Below, in pieces: positions 1 to 9,111 of a DNA stretch of 64,000 nucleotides; position 1 is the first letter of the stretch; each line of letters opens with the position of its first letter. The DNA comes from UBA1181 sp045617845. Its GTDB lineage: Bacteria; Bacteroidota; Bacteroidia; Bacteroidales; Paludibacteraceae. Under the pieces are notes generated by a model that saw only the letters and a list, made by a program, of their open reading frames with translations, ran no database searches and had not been told where the DNA came from. The stretch is taken from NCBI GenBank assembly GCA_045617845.1, contig JAZLJL010000028.1, positions 1 to 64,000 of the forward strand, given 5' to 3'. The position numbers were made by a program, and so were the translations under genes.

Positions 1-3000
1 CTGTACCAATGGAGATCGGCGCCCGTAAGTGCGGTCGCACCCTCCTCCACCGATTGGTCGGACTTATCCGTAACCACGTAGTCGAGGTTCTCGGTACCTG
101 GCGCGGCAGGAATCTCCTTCACCTTCACGTCGAAGGAACCTGTATCACTCACACAACCTGTCTTATCATCTGTAAGAACTATTTGGTAGGTATAAGTGCC
201 AGGAACCAAACTCTCAAAATTCTTAGCAAGATCTGCGAAATCCACAGCATCCTCAGATGCATCAAAGATTTCAGGAGTATAACCACTAAGAAGAGATGTT
301 AAATCATTATCCAAATAAGAAGTCACATCGTCATCAATGATTTCCTGGCAAAAAGCAGGGATCTCGATATCGGGAATCTCTGGTTTAGGATTAGCTACGA
401 CCTTGATACTATCCCATTTATAGCACGCAGAGCCATCAGCGCCAGGGAAATCGAAATCGGCTAACTTCAGATAATAAACATCAGCATCCTCATAAGTCAC
501 ATTCAACGATGTGGTAGGATCACCATCGGCATAACCGATACCTTTCTTCCCAGCTGCTGTTTTACTTCCCTTATGCCAAGTAGCGATATATTTATGAGGA
601 GCAGTAGGATCAGCAACGCCCATTACTGTTTCATCCTCAGGTTTAATCGTTTCAGTGGTCAATTGAGCAATTTCACCCTCACAAAGGTTAACAACCTTCA
701 TCTTCCCATCCTTCTCAATCTTAGTAGTAGCATCAGCAGCTATAATAGCCGGATCCAATGGCTTTTCGCAAGCGGCACAATTCAAACCGGCAACAATAGG
801 AATTGAAGAGATAGAGATAGCACGGCAAGGGCTCAATGCACTCATCTTCTCCCATTCGCTCCTTTGGTTTTTCAAATAAGTACCATCACCAATAACGACA
901 CGGAAATAAACATTTGCGACCTCACCCTCTTGAATTTTCTCAAAAGCAGGGTGTTGGGCAGGATCCCTAATCTCAAAATCTCCACTAGATTGGATATCGC
1001 TCAAATCATACCATGTAATCTTATCATCATCCACGACGGTAGGATCTTGGTAAGAATATTGGAACAAATAGCCAATAGATGAGCCATAGAACTGCTTAGC
1101 CACATCCGAGATTTCAGCCTTTAAAGTCAGGACATCATCCACGCAAAGATCCAACAAATCTTTTGCATGACCTGTAAGAACAGCATCCACCGCCACATCA
1201 GGAGGAGTACAAACAGTGAACGTGATATCATCGATGGCGAAGTCACCTTGAGAAGTACCATATTCGTCAGTAACATTCACCACTTGAAGCACGACACAAT
1301 CATAAGAATCGTCCTTCACAGTAAACTTTTGTTCAACGGTTCTCCATCCCTCATTACCATACAACATACCGGATTTCCCCTTCCCTTCCAAAAGGTCAGG
1401 ACCCGTTGCGGAACCTTTTCTTAACACGATAGCCATCTCGCCGACGCCGGCAGGATTTTTATTTACCGCACCAAAAGAGGCGCTAAAGGTGATTTCCTTT
1501 CCTTTACACAAACCGCAAATTTCGCGTTCATATATAACAGTGTTCGCCAAACCATTAGATTTACCGAAAGCTTTATCAACGTCAAATATCAACATTCCGC
1601 CTCGTCCTGATCCCGAATTATCACCATTAACACCTGGCGTATATGGGTTCACATTTGTGATACAAGAAGTGATATCACCATTACCTGAATATTTATCACC
1701 CTTGATATCACTACCTGGTTGGAATTGAGTAGAGAATGGACGGGTCACATCAGTCCAAAGACCGCCGTCCACGGGAATAGTATGTATCGCACCTTTGGCG
1801 TCACGATATTCATAAGTCTTGTTATCAGGGAAAGTACCAAAATCATCATAGAATATATTAGTTTCCGCCATAGGAAGGTTATTTCCGCTTGCATCCTGCA
1901 TCGTACAACAAACCTTGGTTTCGACATCAATACTAGCAGTTTTCGTAGGACAACCAGGCACAGTCACCTCACAATTCACTTTATAAACCTTTTCTGCCTC
2001 CTTAGGCGTGCAAGAGAAAGATTGTGTGGAACTAGTTTCATCACCACCCACCATGGTCCATTTGTAAGTAGTTCCCTCAGGATACGTATGCTTCAAATAA
2101 ATCATCACAGGATTTTCCGGACACACCGGCATCATCTTCGCACTTGTAAGCACAGGAGCAATGTCTCCCTTAATTTCTATGTTATCGATACCAATCGGCA
2201 AAGCGTTCGGGTTAGTCCTACTAATATAGAACGTAATAGAACCCGACTCATTAGCCATACCGCTTATAGTCACTTTCTGAGCACCTGATGTAGCTTTAAT
2301 GGTCGTAGAAGTTATAGTATTCGGAGAATTATTCGCATCCAAAGTCGTGGCACACTTCAAACCAGCGGCTGGCATTTGAGACCCACTCGCACGATATTGG
2401 ACACTACCACCGAACAAAGAAATTTCTGTTTTCCCGGAGGCCTCCAAAGAAGCAGCCATCGACTCCTCGTCAATGAGGTAATAAGCGTCAAATGTCATCG
2501 TGGCAGTAGAACCAGGCGTCAAACCATCGACAGTATAAGAAAGGAAATATCCATGATCATGGGCAGTTCCAGCATTCACCAACATGTTCGTTCCATTTCC
2601 CTCAGAGAGAATCGGGTCGATTAGCTTAGGATTAGCGACAATTCCAGTGAGACCGCCAGGGTTCGTCGTGATATACCCATTCTGCTTAATCAAAGCAGCC
2701 CAACTCTTAGAATCGAACAACTTAGAAGCAGACATGATCACATTAGAAGGCATACCGCTTTGGATCGCATTGTGAGGATCCTCCTGATAGGTACAACCTT
2801 TCATTGCAGCCTCCAAGACTTCCTCATCTTCACTAAACCATCCATCCTCGTCATTAGACAATTCCGGATTACAAAGAGAGATGGCGGTCTCAAAATCGGT
2901 ACCACCAACGACGCATGACGACGCAGAGCCGCCTCCCGCGCCACCGCCATACTGAGCGGAAGCGTCAAATACATTTCCAAAATTTAACAATGCAACTCCT

Positions 3001-3047
3001 AACAGAGTTAAACATACATGCTTTACATACCCCATATACTTATCCAT
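1..3047 (-). CDS. Large secreted Ig-like/adhesin-type surface protein, 5' part only
   Basis: Open reading frame of about 1015 codons with no stop before the left edge, so only the N-terminal part is present. It starts with a signal-peptide-like segment (MDKYMGYVKHVCLTLL, then a hydrophobic stretch ending near DASAQ), followed by Gly/Ser-rich sequence. Later parts alternate beta-rich segments with Cys pairs (for example VPGCPTKTA, VCPENPVMI) that resemble PKD/Ig-like modules of Bacteroidota cell-surface and gliding-type proteins. An in-frame ATG also exists at 3071, giving eight more residues; 3047 fits a signal peptide better. No catalytic motif seen. It is probably exported to the cell surface, perhaps by type IX secretion, but the C-terminal sorting region lies outside the window. 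The function is unknown. Confidence 0.75.
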   Translation of the reverse strand, partial: MDKYMGYVKHVCLTLLGVALLNFGNVFDASAQYGGGAGGGSASSCVVGGTDFETAISLCNPELSNDEDGWFSEDEEVLEAAMKGCTYQEDPHNAIQSGMPSNVIMSASKLFDSKSWAALIKQNGYITTNPGGLTGIVANPKLIDPILSEGNGTNMLVNAGTAHDHGYFLSYTVDGLTPGSTATMTFDAYYLIDEESMAASLEASGKTEISLFGGSVQYRASGSQMPAAGLKCATTLDANNSPNTITSTTIKATSGAQKVTISGMANESGSITFYISRTNPNALPIGIDNIEIKGDIAPVLTSAKMMPVCPENPVMIYLKHTYPEGTTYKWTMVGGDETSSTQSFSCTPKEAEKVYKVNCEVTVPGCPTKTASIDVETKVCCTMQDASGNNLPMAETNIFYDDFGTFPDNKTYEYRDAKGAIHTIPVDGGLWTDVTRPFSTQFQPGSDIKGDKYSGNGDITSCITNVNPYTPGVNGDNSGSGRGGMLIFDVDKAFGKSNGLANTVIYEREICGLCKGKEITFSASFGAVNKNPAGVGEMAIVLRKGSATGPDLLEGKGKSGMLYGNEGWRTVEQKFTVKDDSYDCVVLQVVNVTDEYGTSQGDFAIDDITFTVCTPPDVAVDAVLTGHAKDLLDLCVDDVLTLKAEISDVAKQFYGSSIGYLFQYSYQDPTVVDDDKITWYDLSDIQSSGDFEIRDPAQHPAFEKIQEGEVANVYFRVVIGDGTYLKNQRSEWEKMSALSPCRAISISSIPIVAGLNCAACEKPLDPAIIAADATTKIEKDGKMKVVNLCEGEIAQLTTETIKPEDETVMGVADPTAPHKYIATWHKGSKTAAGKKGIGYADGDPTTSLNVTYEDADVYYLKLADFDFPGADGSACYKWDSIKVVANPKPEIPDIEIPAFCQEIIDDDVTSYLDNDLTSLLSGYTPEIFDASEDAVDFADLAKNFESLVPGTYTYQIVLTDDKTGCVSDTGSFDVKVKEIPAAPGTENLDYVVTDKSDQSVEEGATALTGADLHWY

Positions 3048-3127
3048 TATTAATACATTTTTTCCTTTCATGGTCCCGTACAATAAAAATCGCACGCCGT
3101 CTTTCGCACGGAATGCTCTAATTACTA

Positions 3128-3157
3128 ATAAATTATGGCATTACACGTTCTGCCAAA
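3128..3157 (-). promoter_or_regulatory. Probable Bacteroidota promoter of the large secreted protein
   Basis: On the minus strand TTTG (3157-3154), an 18-bp spacer and TAATTTAT (3135-3128) approximate the TTTG / TAnnTTTG consensus. It lies about 80 bp before the ATG at 3047. The -7 element deviates from consensus at its last two bases. Confidence 0.4.
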
Positions 3158-3222
3158 AATCGCCACGCAATTTATGAAATAAAAATTTGATAATAAAATT
3201 ATTTTCATTAAATTTATAAGAT

Positions 3223-3248
3223 GGGGATTGTGAGAAATCACCACCCCC
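3223..3248 (-). terminator. Possible hairpin terminator after the 2-hydroxyacid dehydrogenase
   Basis: Directly after the stop at 3249, the minus strand reads GGGG...GTGATTTCTCAC...CCCC, a G/C-closed hairpin with an inner GTGA/TCAC helix and an asymmetric bulge. The following DNA is A/T-rich but has no clean T tract, so this is a weak terminator call. Confidence 0.35.
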
Positions 3249-4199
3249 CTAAACCACACGACTCAACAAAGGTTTTCCATCAAAAAACAAATTTATATTT
3301 CGGGATGCGAATCTTCCCATTTCTATGCGCGCATCCATAGTCGCAGTACCGATATGAGGGACAAGAACCACATTATCCATAGTCAATAGAGCCTCAGATA
3401 ATTTCGGCTCGAATTCATAAACATCCAACCCAGCGCCAGCCAACCTTCCAGAGCGCAAAGCCTCAACCATAGCAGACTCATCCACCACTGGACCTCGTGA
3501 CGTATTTATCAAGAAAGCACCTTGTCTCATCTGCAGGAAAGCACGCTGGTCGATAAGATGGAATGTGCTATCATTCAAAGGCGTATTCAACGACACATAA
3601 TCAGAAAGAGACAACAATTCATCGAAAGTCACATATTCCACATTCAAAGTGCGCTCCAACGCATCAGCCAAACGATGACGGTTATGGTAAACGACTTTCA
3701 TACCGGACGCATTGGCGCGACGTGCGATTGCCTTGCCAATATTACCTAGGCCAATGACACCAAGCGTCTTACCCCACAAGCCCACGCCTAAATTCTCCAT
3801 CACTCCCCATTGAATGCCGGCACCGCGTTTTAATTTAGCGTCACACTCCGTGATACAACGAGCCAGGTCAGACATCAATGCGAAGGCCAACTCAGCGGTA
3901 GGTTCAACAACTGGGTCTGGAGTATTTGTAACGACAATGCCACGTTGTTTCGCATATTCAATGTCAATATTATTGAATCCAACGCCAAAGTTAGATATGA
4001 TTTTCAATGATTTACCAGCGTCCATCACCTCCCGATCCACCTTAAAGGAGAACATGGAGAGCATCGCATCACATTCAGGCACAAGCCGCAAAACCTCCTC
4101 CTTGGGGAAAGAGCCTTTCTCCGGCATATAAATCTCAAAACGATCCCTTAAGGAATCGATGGAACGTTGAGGAATCGCATATGTAATTAGGATCCGCAT
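3249..4199 (-). CDS. D-isomer-specific 2-hydroxyacid dehydrogenase (NAD-dependent)
   Basis: 316 aa, full family length. A Rossmann NAD-binding segment GLGNIGKAIARR lies near residue 150, and the three family catalytic positions are visible: Arg in NTSRGPVVDE, Glu in VYEFEP and His in VPHIGTAT. The family reduces 2-keto acids to D-2-hydroxy acids; the closest relatives by eye are glyoxylate/hydroxypyruvate reductase-like enzymes, but substrate cannot be read from sequence. It is likely cytoplasmic. It is the last gene of a minus-strand run with ruvB (44 bp upstream), the acyltransferase and the antiporter, with no obvious metabolic link to them. Confidence 0.9.
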   Translation of the reverse strand: MRILITYAIPQRSIDSLRDRFEIYMPEKGSFPKEEVLRLVPECDAMLSMFSFKVDREVMDAGKSLKIISNFGVGFNNIDIEYAKQRGIVVTNTPDPVVEPTAELAFALMSDLARCITECDAKLKRGAGIQWGVMENLGVGLWGKTLGVIGLGNIGKAIARRANASGMKVVYHNRHRLADALERTLNVEYVTFDELLSLSDYVSLNTPLNDSTFHLIDQRAFLQMRQGAFLINTSRGPVVDESAMVEALRSGRLAGAGLDVYEFEPKLSEALLTMDNVVLVPHIGTATMDARIEMGRFASRNINLFFDGKPLLSRVV

Positions 4200-4243
4200 G
4201 AGAAATAAGATTTATGAAGTAAGAAATGGAACGATATTCCACG

Positions 4244-5263
4244 TTAGAATAAGCTCCCTTGCCTAGCAAATCCATCAAATTTTCCTAGATGCTTCAAAGC
4301 GAGGTCAGTCACCTCACGACCACGAGGCGTTCGCTTCAAGAAACCCTCCTTAATCAGATAAGGTTCATAAACTTCCTCGATGGTACCCGCATCCTCACCC
4401 ATTGCCGTAGCAATCGTCGAAAGACCGACAGGGCCGCCATTGAACTTGTCTATCATTAAATTCAACAATTTGTTATCAATCTCATCCAAACCATAAGTGT
4501 CAATGTTCAAAGCCTCCAAGGCAAAGCGGGCGATTTTCAGGTCAATGCGACCATTACCCTTCACTTGCGCAAAATCACGCACACGCCTCAAGAGAGCGTT
4601 GGCGATACGCGGCGTACCACGACTACGGCGAGAAACCTCGACAGCGGCATCCTCTTCACAAGGAGCGCCCAACATAGAAGCGGAACGCATGACAATCTTA
4701 GTCAAAACATCGATGTCGTAATATTCCAAATGGCAATTGATACCGAAACGAGCACGCAACGGGCTTGTCAACAACCCACTACGAGTCGTCGCGCCCACAA
4801 GAGTGAAAGGATTCAAGTCAATTTGGATGGAACGGGCATTCGGTCCCTTATCAATCACGATATCAATACGGAAATCCTCCATGGCAGAGTAGAGATACTC
4901 CTCCACCACAGGAGATAAACGATGGATTTCATCGATAAACAAGACATCATTAGGTTCCAGATTGGTCAACAATCCGGCCAAGTCACCTGGTTTGTCCAAT
5001 ACTGGACCCGAAGTCAGTTTAAAACCGACCCCCAACTCATTGGCGATGATATTGGACAACGTTGTTTTTCCCAGCCCTGGAGGACCATGGAAAAGGATGT
5101 GGTCCAAAGGTTCCTGCCTCATTTTCGCAGCTTGGACAAAGATGCGAAGATTTTCGATTATTTTACTCTGACCAGAGAAATCATCGAATGAGAGCGGACG
5201 CAAAGCGTTTTCGTATTCACGTTCCTTCTCGTTTGCACTATTTCTTATATCAAAATCTTCCAT
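4244..5263 (-). CDS. ruvB: Holliday junction branch migration ATPase RuvB
   Basis: 339 aa, the normal length. Walker A GPPGLGKTTL starts at residue 60, Walker B FIDEIHRL is near 109-116, and a sensor-type segment VGATTRSGLL plus arginine-finger region LRARFG follow. The C-terminal winged helix contains TPRGREVTDLA. RuvB hexamers drive branch migration of Holliday junctions together with RuvA, and RuvC resolves them; ruvA and ruvC are not in the window. It lies 40 bp after the acyltransferase gene in a co-directional minus-strand cluster. Confidence 0.97.
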   Translation of the reverse strand: MEDFDIRNSANEKEREYENALRPLSFDDFSGQSKIIENLRIFVQAAKMRQEPLDHILFHGPPGLGKTTLSNIIANELGVGFKLTSGPVLDKPGDLAGLLTNLEPNDVLFIDEIHRLSPVVEEYLYSAMEDFRIDIVIDKGPNARSIQIDLNPFTLVGATTRSGLLTSPLRARFGINCHLEYYDIDVLTKIVMRSASMLGAPCEEDAAVEVSRRSRGTPRIANALLRRVRDFAQVKGNGRIDLKIARFALEALNIDTYGLDEIDNKLLNLMIDKFNGGPVGLSTIATAMGEDAGTIEEVYEPYLIKEGFLKRTPRGREVTDLALKHLGKFDGFARQGSLF

Positions 5264-5303
5264 TCAGTGGAGATATTTCTAGATTAATTATTGCCAGAGA
5301 GTC

Positions 5304-6662
5304 TCACTTATATTTCGCGACAAGCTTTTGTACGCATTGGATAGCCTCGTTCCGAAGATTCATCGCGGATTTATTGAAAAGGTTACGCAGACGCTCCTTA
5401 ACGAATTGGAACTTCCATCTATAACGTAACATGAAGAAGAATGAAACCGGCAAGGAAAAGGCAAAGGCCCAAATAGTCATCGAATCAGCCGGTGTGAGAA
5501 CGCCATGCAACCACCCCATCAGTGTAGGATAGATTTTGGTGAACAAGAACACCTCAGCCACATAGAAAATCGGAGTGATAAACATAGCCGCACCCAATTT
5601 CAAGGAAGACTCGAAACCGCTACCATGCGCACGCCAGCCCCAAAACTTCGAAATGACGAAAGGGAAGAAATTAACGACCAACGCATAGAGGAACAATGGG
5701 AATGTGACAATAGAATAGATGATTTTAATCACCAGATCACTATCCATTCCATTAGATTCCGCGATAGAGGCACGGAAAGCGATGTCGTCATTTCCGTTTC
5801 TCCATTTCTCACACAGAGACTGAAGAGTAGGCAATTCCTCATCACCAGCCTCCTCCGCCTTCGACAATAGCGCAATCAATTTTTGGCGAGCCAGAAGGCG
5901 GTTCGTCAAATTATCATCCAGTTGCAACATGTCAAGCATCTGTCCATTGTAAAGATATGCCGCCGTATAAAAGCAATCATAATATTTCTCGGACGTCACA
6001 TTCAACATCAAAGGGGCGATACTTGCAGACAAATCCTCTTTGATGCGGTTCATCGTATGAGGAGCATCCTGCTGATACTGGTCGAAATAATCCTTCACAT
6101 TCAAAGGACGGCCAAAATTCACAATCAAGTGGCGTCCGCTCTTGTCATAATGTCCGTAATCGATGCCGACAGGCACAATCTTGACCCACTCGTCCGACAT
6201 CTTCTCCTGTGCGGCGAATGCGCTTCTAAAAATACCCTTCACCAAAGGGCGCAACCTACGTTGCTCCTCCTGCCCACCCTCAGGCATCAAACAAAGGAAT
6301 TGGTCATGGGTAAGCACATCAACTGAATTCTGGAGAGACTCCTCGTTCTTCTTCAAATTATTGAATCCATTTCTCATCCGATAAGCCGGCATCATCTTCA
6401 ACGCACGCAAAAGGCTTCCGATGATTTTGTTTTGGAACAAATCAGCCCTTACCCAAAAAACGACGGGTTGCGGAGATGAAAAAAGCAAGGCCATCGCGTC
6501 GACAAAAGCATTTTGATGGTTAGGGGCGAAGATAACAGGTTCACCTTCAGGGATATTTCCCGCTCCATTGATTTCATATTTCGAATACCACCTTGAATAT
6601 ACGAAATTGGAATAAACCCTTAAAGTCTTATAGAACAAAGTTGTTTTTGAAAACTGGCTCAT
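5304..6662 (-). CDS. PlsC-type glycerolipid acyltransferase with C-terminal membrane segments
   Basis: 452 aa. Motif I is APNHQNAFVDAM (His49, Asp55) and motif III is MPEGGQEE, both typical of the LPLAT/AGPAT superfamily, which transfers acyl groups to glycerophosphate-type acceptors. The His-Asp spacing of five residues is longer than the classic HX4D. After the catalytic domain (about 30-230), the C-terminal third holds three or four hydrophobic segments (LFLYALVVNFFPFV, LGAAMFITPIFYVAEV, WAFAFSLPVSFFFML), so it is anchored in the inner membrane. It overlaps the antiporter stop by 4 bp (ATGA), implying translational coupling. Substrate (phospholipid or other lipid) is not resolved. Confidence 0.85.
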   Translation of the reverse strand: MSQFSKTTLFYKTLRVYSNFVYSRWYSKYEINGAGNIPEGEPVIFAPNHQNAFVDAMALLFSSPQPVVFWVRADLFQNKIIGSLLRALKMMPAYRMRNGFNNLKKNEESLQNSVDVLTHDQFLCLMPEGGQEEQRRLRPLVKGIFRSAFAAQEKMSDEWVKIVPVGIDYGHYDKSGRHLIVNFGRPLNVKDYFDQYQQDAPHTMNRIKEDLSASIAPLMLNVTSEKYYDCFYTAAYLYNGQMLDMLQLDDNLTNRLLARQKLIALLSKAEEAGDEELPTLQSLCEKWRNGNDDIAFRASIAESNGMDSDLVIKIIYSIVTFPLFLYALVVNFFPFVISKFWGWRAHGSGFESSLKLGAAMFITPIFYVAEVFLFTKIYPTLMGWLHGVLTPADSMTIWAFAFSLPVSFFFMLRYRWKFQFVKERLRNLFNKSAMNLRNEAIQCVQKLVAKYK

Positions 6663-8800
6663 ATCGTTTTGTATGATTCTGGATTCTCCTCATCGAACTG
6701 ATCTGGATAGAGGAGGATGTAACTATTCTTATTAAAATATTTCGAAAGATAGTTAGGCAATTTTTCAAACAATGGGTTATAGGACATAGCGGTCTTTCTG
6801 GACGAAATGACCACGAACAAATCGTTCTCGTCCACCTCACCCGTTAGGACAAGGAAGTCCTCCCAATCGTCCAATTCCTTGAATTGGGTCTGCACACCGA
6901 ATTTCTTTCGCTGGGCAAGTATTTGGATTTGGTCCAACGTCTCCTTATGGGCATAGAAGAGCACATGGGCGCCAATCTGTTTAGCTATGTTCTTGACCCT
7001 ATCATACCATTTCACGAAACCGACCTCGAATTCCGCCCTAGGAGGGACGGCGACCACGATACGTTTTATGGTGCTCACAGGCTGAACGGAATGGTAAATC
7101 AGCGTCATCTGATTAGTCGCCTTCAACAAATTATCAGTCTTGTCGCCCAAGAACGAATCAGTGAAATTAGACTTATGGTGCAATCCCATAACAACCTCCG
7201 TGATATGGTTTTCCCTAATGGTTTCGACAATACCGCTCGTGACGTTCACGTCGAAACGAGTCATCATGCGGACAGAATTATCAGTTGCGGAAGCGATTTT
7301 CGCGGCACGTTCCAAAAGCTTCTTGGCCTTTTCCTCGGAAGTCAAATGGGCAGCGTTCTTATTCGCTATAGTAAGCGCATAAAGCGGTTCGCGGCTCTTA
7401 TCCACCTTCAGTAAGATAGAGAGCTCCATCAAACTATTCAAGGTATCAGGGTTGTATAAAGGAATCAAGATACGGTCAGCCAATTTCTCATCAGAGAGTT
7501 TCTCCTCCAACTGGTCTTGTTGGATGACCAACTTACGAGCCGCCTTCTCGGTGGCGAACGAAGAGATCGTGCAAGTGACGAGAATCATCACGATGGTACC
7601 ATTCAGGACTTCATCGCCCAACAAATAGACAGGGGCACCAGAAGGTGTCACACCGATTTGGATCGCATGACCAATCATCACGGCAGCCAACGTCGCGGCT
7701 GCCTGGGCATTACTCAAACCGAAAATCATCAGTCCTTCTTCCTTAGACATCTTAAAGTTTCTACGCGTAATGACTGCGGCGATAAACTTAGAGAAAGTCG
7801 CCACAAAACTCATCACGGCAGCCACGATCAAAGAATTAAAACTAGAGAAAACCGAACGAACGTCGATGAGCATTCCGACACCAATCAAGAAGAACGGAAT
7901 AAATATCGCATTCCCCACGAAATCCAAACGGTTCATCAAAGGAGAAATACGAGGGATATATCTATTCAAAGTCAAACCGACCATGAAAGCACCGATAATC
8001 GGTTCCAAAGAAGCCATCTTCGCAAGGAATCCGCCCAAGAACACCATGGCCAACACGAAAATATACTGAAGGATACTATCCTCATGTCGTTTGAAGAACC
8101 TATCCGCTATCCTCGGATAGACGAAGACCATAATCAAAGCAAAAATGACGACGGAAATGATGAACTTCACCCAAAAGCTAGCGTTCACCTCATCCTTACA
8201 CATCGCCACGATAAAGGCAAGGATAATCAACGACAACGTGGTCGCGATCATGGTTCCACCCAAAGAGATGTTCACTGCCGAATTCTTCGTCACACCAAAA
8301 CGACCGACAATCGGATAGGATATCAACGTATGGGAAGCGTACATACTGGCGATCAACACAGAAGCCAATATCAAATAGATATCAAAGGAGAAACTACCAG
8401 AAGTCTGTAATTCAGGAGTTGTTTGGGCAAATACGAACTTCAGCAAAAAATAGCTACTGACTGTACCAAAAATCATCGGGACATAAAAGGTAGTAAGACC
8501 AAAGAATATGCTTTTCTTGGAATTTTTCTTAAAATCGGACAGGTCCATCTGCAAACCCGCCAAGAACATGATGTACAGCAAACCAACAGTTCCGAACAAC
8601 TCGAAACTCATGTCACGCTTCAAGACTCCGAAACCATTCTCACCCAATATGACACCCGCAAGGATCAAACCTATGATATGCGGAATCTTCAATTTATCCA
8701 GGACCAATGGAGCAACAAGAATGACGAACAGAACCAATGCAAAAATCAAGATTGGGTCCGTCACCGGCAAATGACTAAAAAGCTTTTCTAATTGCTCCAT
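6659..8800 (-). CDS. CPA2-family monovalent cation/H+ antiporter (Kef/NhaS type)
   Basis: 713 aa from the ATG at 8800. An upstream ATG at 8887 would add 29 residues that do not look like this family, so the MEQLEKLF start is chosen. About 12 transmembrane segments fill residues 20-410, including the conserved LAGVILGENGFG and GLLYIMFLAGLQMDLSDF stretches of sodium/hydrogen exchangers. The C-terminal 250 residues are soluble and look like a paired universal-stress-protein-like domain (IPLYNPDTLNSLMEL, then IKRIVVAVPPRAEFE). The likely role is exchange of K+ or Na+ for H+ across the inner membrane. It is the first gene of the acyltransferase-ruvB-dehydrogenase run; its leader contains the short RNA unit at 8955-9072. 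Confidence 0.9.
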   Translation of the reverse strand: MEQLEKLFSHLPVTDPILIFALVLFVILVAPLVLDKLKIPHIIGLILAGVILGENGFGVLKRDMSFELFGTVGLLYIMFLAGLQMDLSDFKKNSKKSIFFGLTTFYVPMIFGTVSSYFLLKFVFAQTTPELQTSGSFSFDIYLILASVLIASMYASHTLISYPIVGRFGVTKNSAVNISLGGTMIATTLSLIILAFIVAMCKDEVNASFWVKFIISVVIFALIMVFVYPRIADRFFKRHEDSILQYIFVLAMVFLGGFLAKMASLEPIIGAFMVGLTLNRYIPRISPLMNRLDFVGNAIFIPFFLIGVGMLIDVRSVFSSFNSLIVAAVMSFVATFSKFIAAVITRRNFKMSKEEGLMIFGLSNAQAAATLAAVMIGHAIQIGVTPSGAPVYLLGDEVLNGTIVMILVTCTISSFATEKAARKLVIQQDQLEEKLSDEKLADRILIPLYNPDTLNSLMELSILLKVDKSREPLYALTIANKNAAHLTSEEKAKKLLERAAKIASATDNSVRMMTRFDVNVTSGIVETIRENHITEVVMGLHHKSNFTDSFLGDKTDNLLKATNQMTLIYHSVQPVSTIKRIVVAVPPRAEFEVGFVKWYDRVKNIAKQIGAHVLFYAHKETLDQIQILAQRKKFGVQTQFKELDDWEDFLVLTGEVDENDLFVVISSRKTAMSYNPLFEKLPNYLSKYFNKNSYILLYPDQFDEENPESYKTI

Positions 8801-8954
8801 ACAATTATCCAAATTACTAATGCAAAATAAAGAAAAAATATGATATGAAACGAAAAAAGAGCGGAGAAGTGAATCAACATCTGTCAAAAAAAGGCAAACG
8901 GAGCACGCATAAATGACTAAATCCAGTGGGAATTAAGTTGGGAATACCCAATTA

Positions 8955-9035
8955 AATAAAATAATTAAGGGACGTTTCACAACGTCCCTTAACCAATCTA
9001 AACCTTAACTATGAAAAAATCTACCTGTTTTGTTT
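8955..9035 (-). ncRNA. Candidate short RNA or attenuated leader (about 80 nt) before the antiporter operon
   Basis: A near-perfect promoter (9042-9072, minus) is followed within about 70 nt by a strong terminator: a perfect 12-bp stem TTAAGGGACGTT / AACGTCCCTTAA (8992-8965) closed by a GTGA loop and followed by TTATTTTATTT. No plausible ORF lies on this strand between them. The unit could be a free-standing small RNA or a terminated leader of the antiporter gene 155 bp further on. Its terminator tip, CGTT-GTGA-AACG, recurs in the unit at 48278-48352. I do not recognise a known RNA family with certainty. Confidence 0.5.
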
Positions 9036-9041
9036 GCGCTA

Positions 9042-9072
9042 CAAACATACTATAAAAAATGCGTGGCGCAAA
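9042..9072 (-). promoter_or_regulatory. Consensus Bacteroidota promoter with flanking inverted repeat
   Basis: On the minus strand TTTG (9072-9069), exactly 19 bp, then TATGTTTG (9049-9042), an exact TTTG-N19-TAnnTTTG match. The bases TTTGCGC at the -33 element (9072-9066) are repeated inverted as GCGCAAA (9039-9033) just past the -7 element, so the -7 box is bracketed by a 7-bp inverted repeat that could be an operator. Confidence 0.7.
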
Positions 9073-9111
9073 ATTTTTTTCTATTTTTTTAACAATATTC
9101 ATAAAAATTCA

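Noticed and set aside
7517..8410. Plus-strand 297-aa frame
   Set aside because: It is antisense to the well-supported antiporter gene, with His/Arg/Asp-rich sequence typical of a shadow frame.
9011..9055. Plus-strand 14-residue frame starting MKKSTCFVCATNIL
   Set aside because: It has a familiar-looking leader start but lies opposite the minus-strand RNA unit, and no downstream plus-strand gene exists for it to control.
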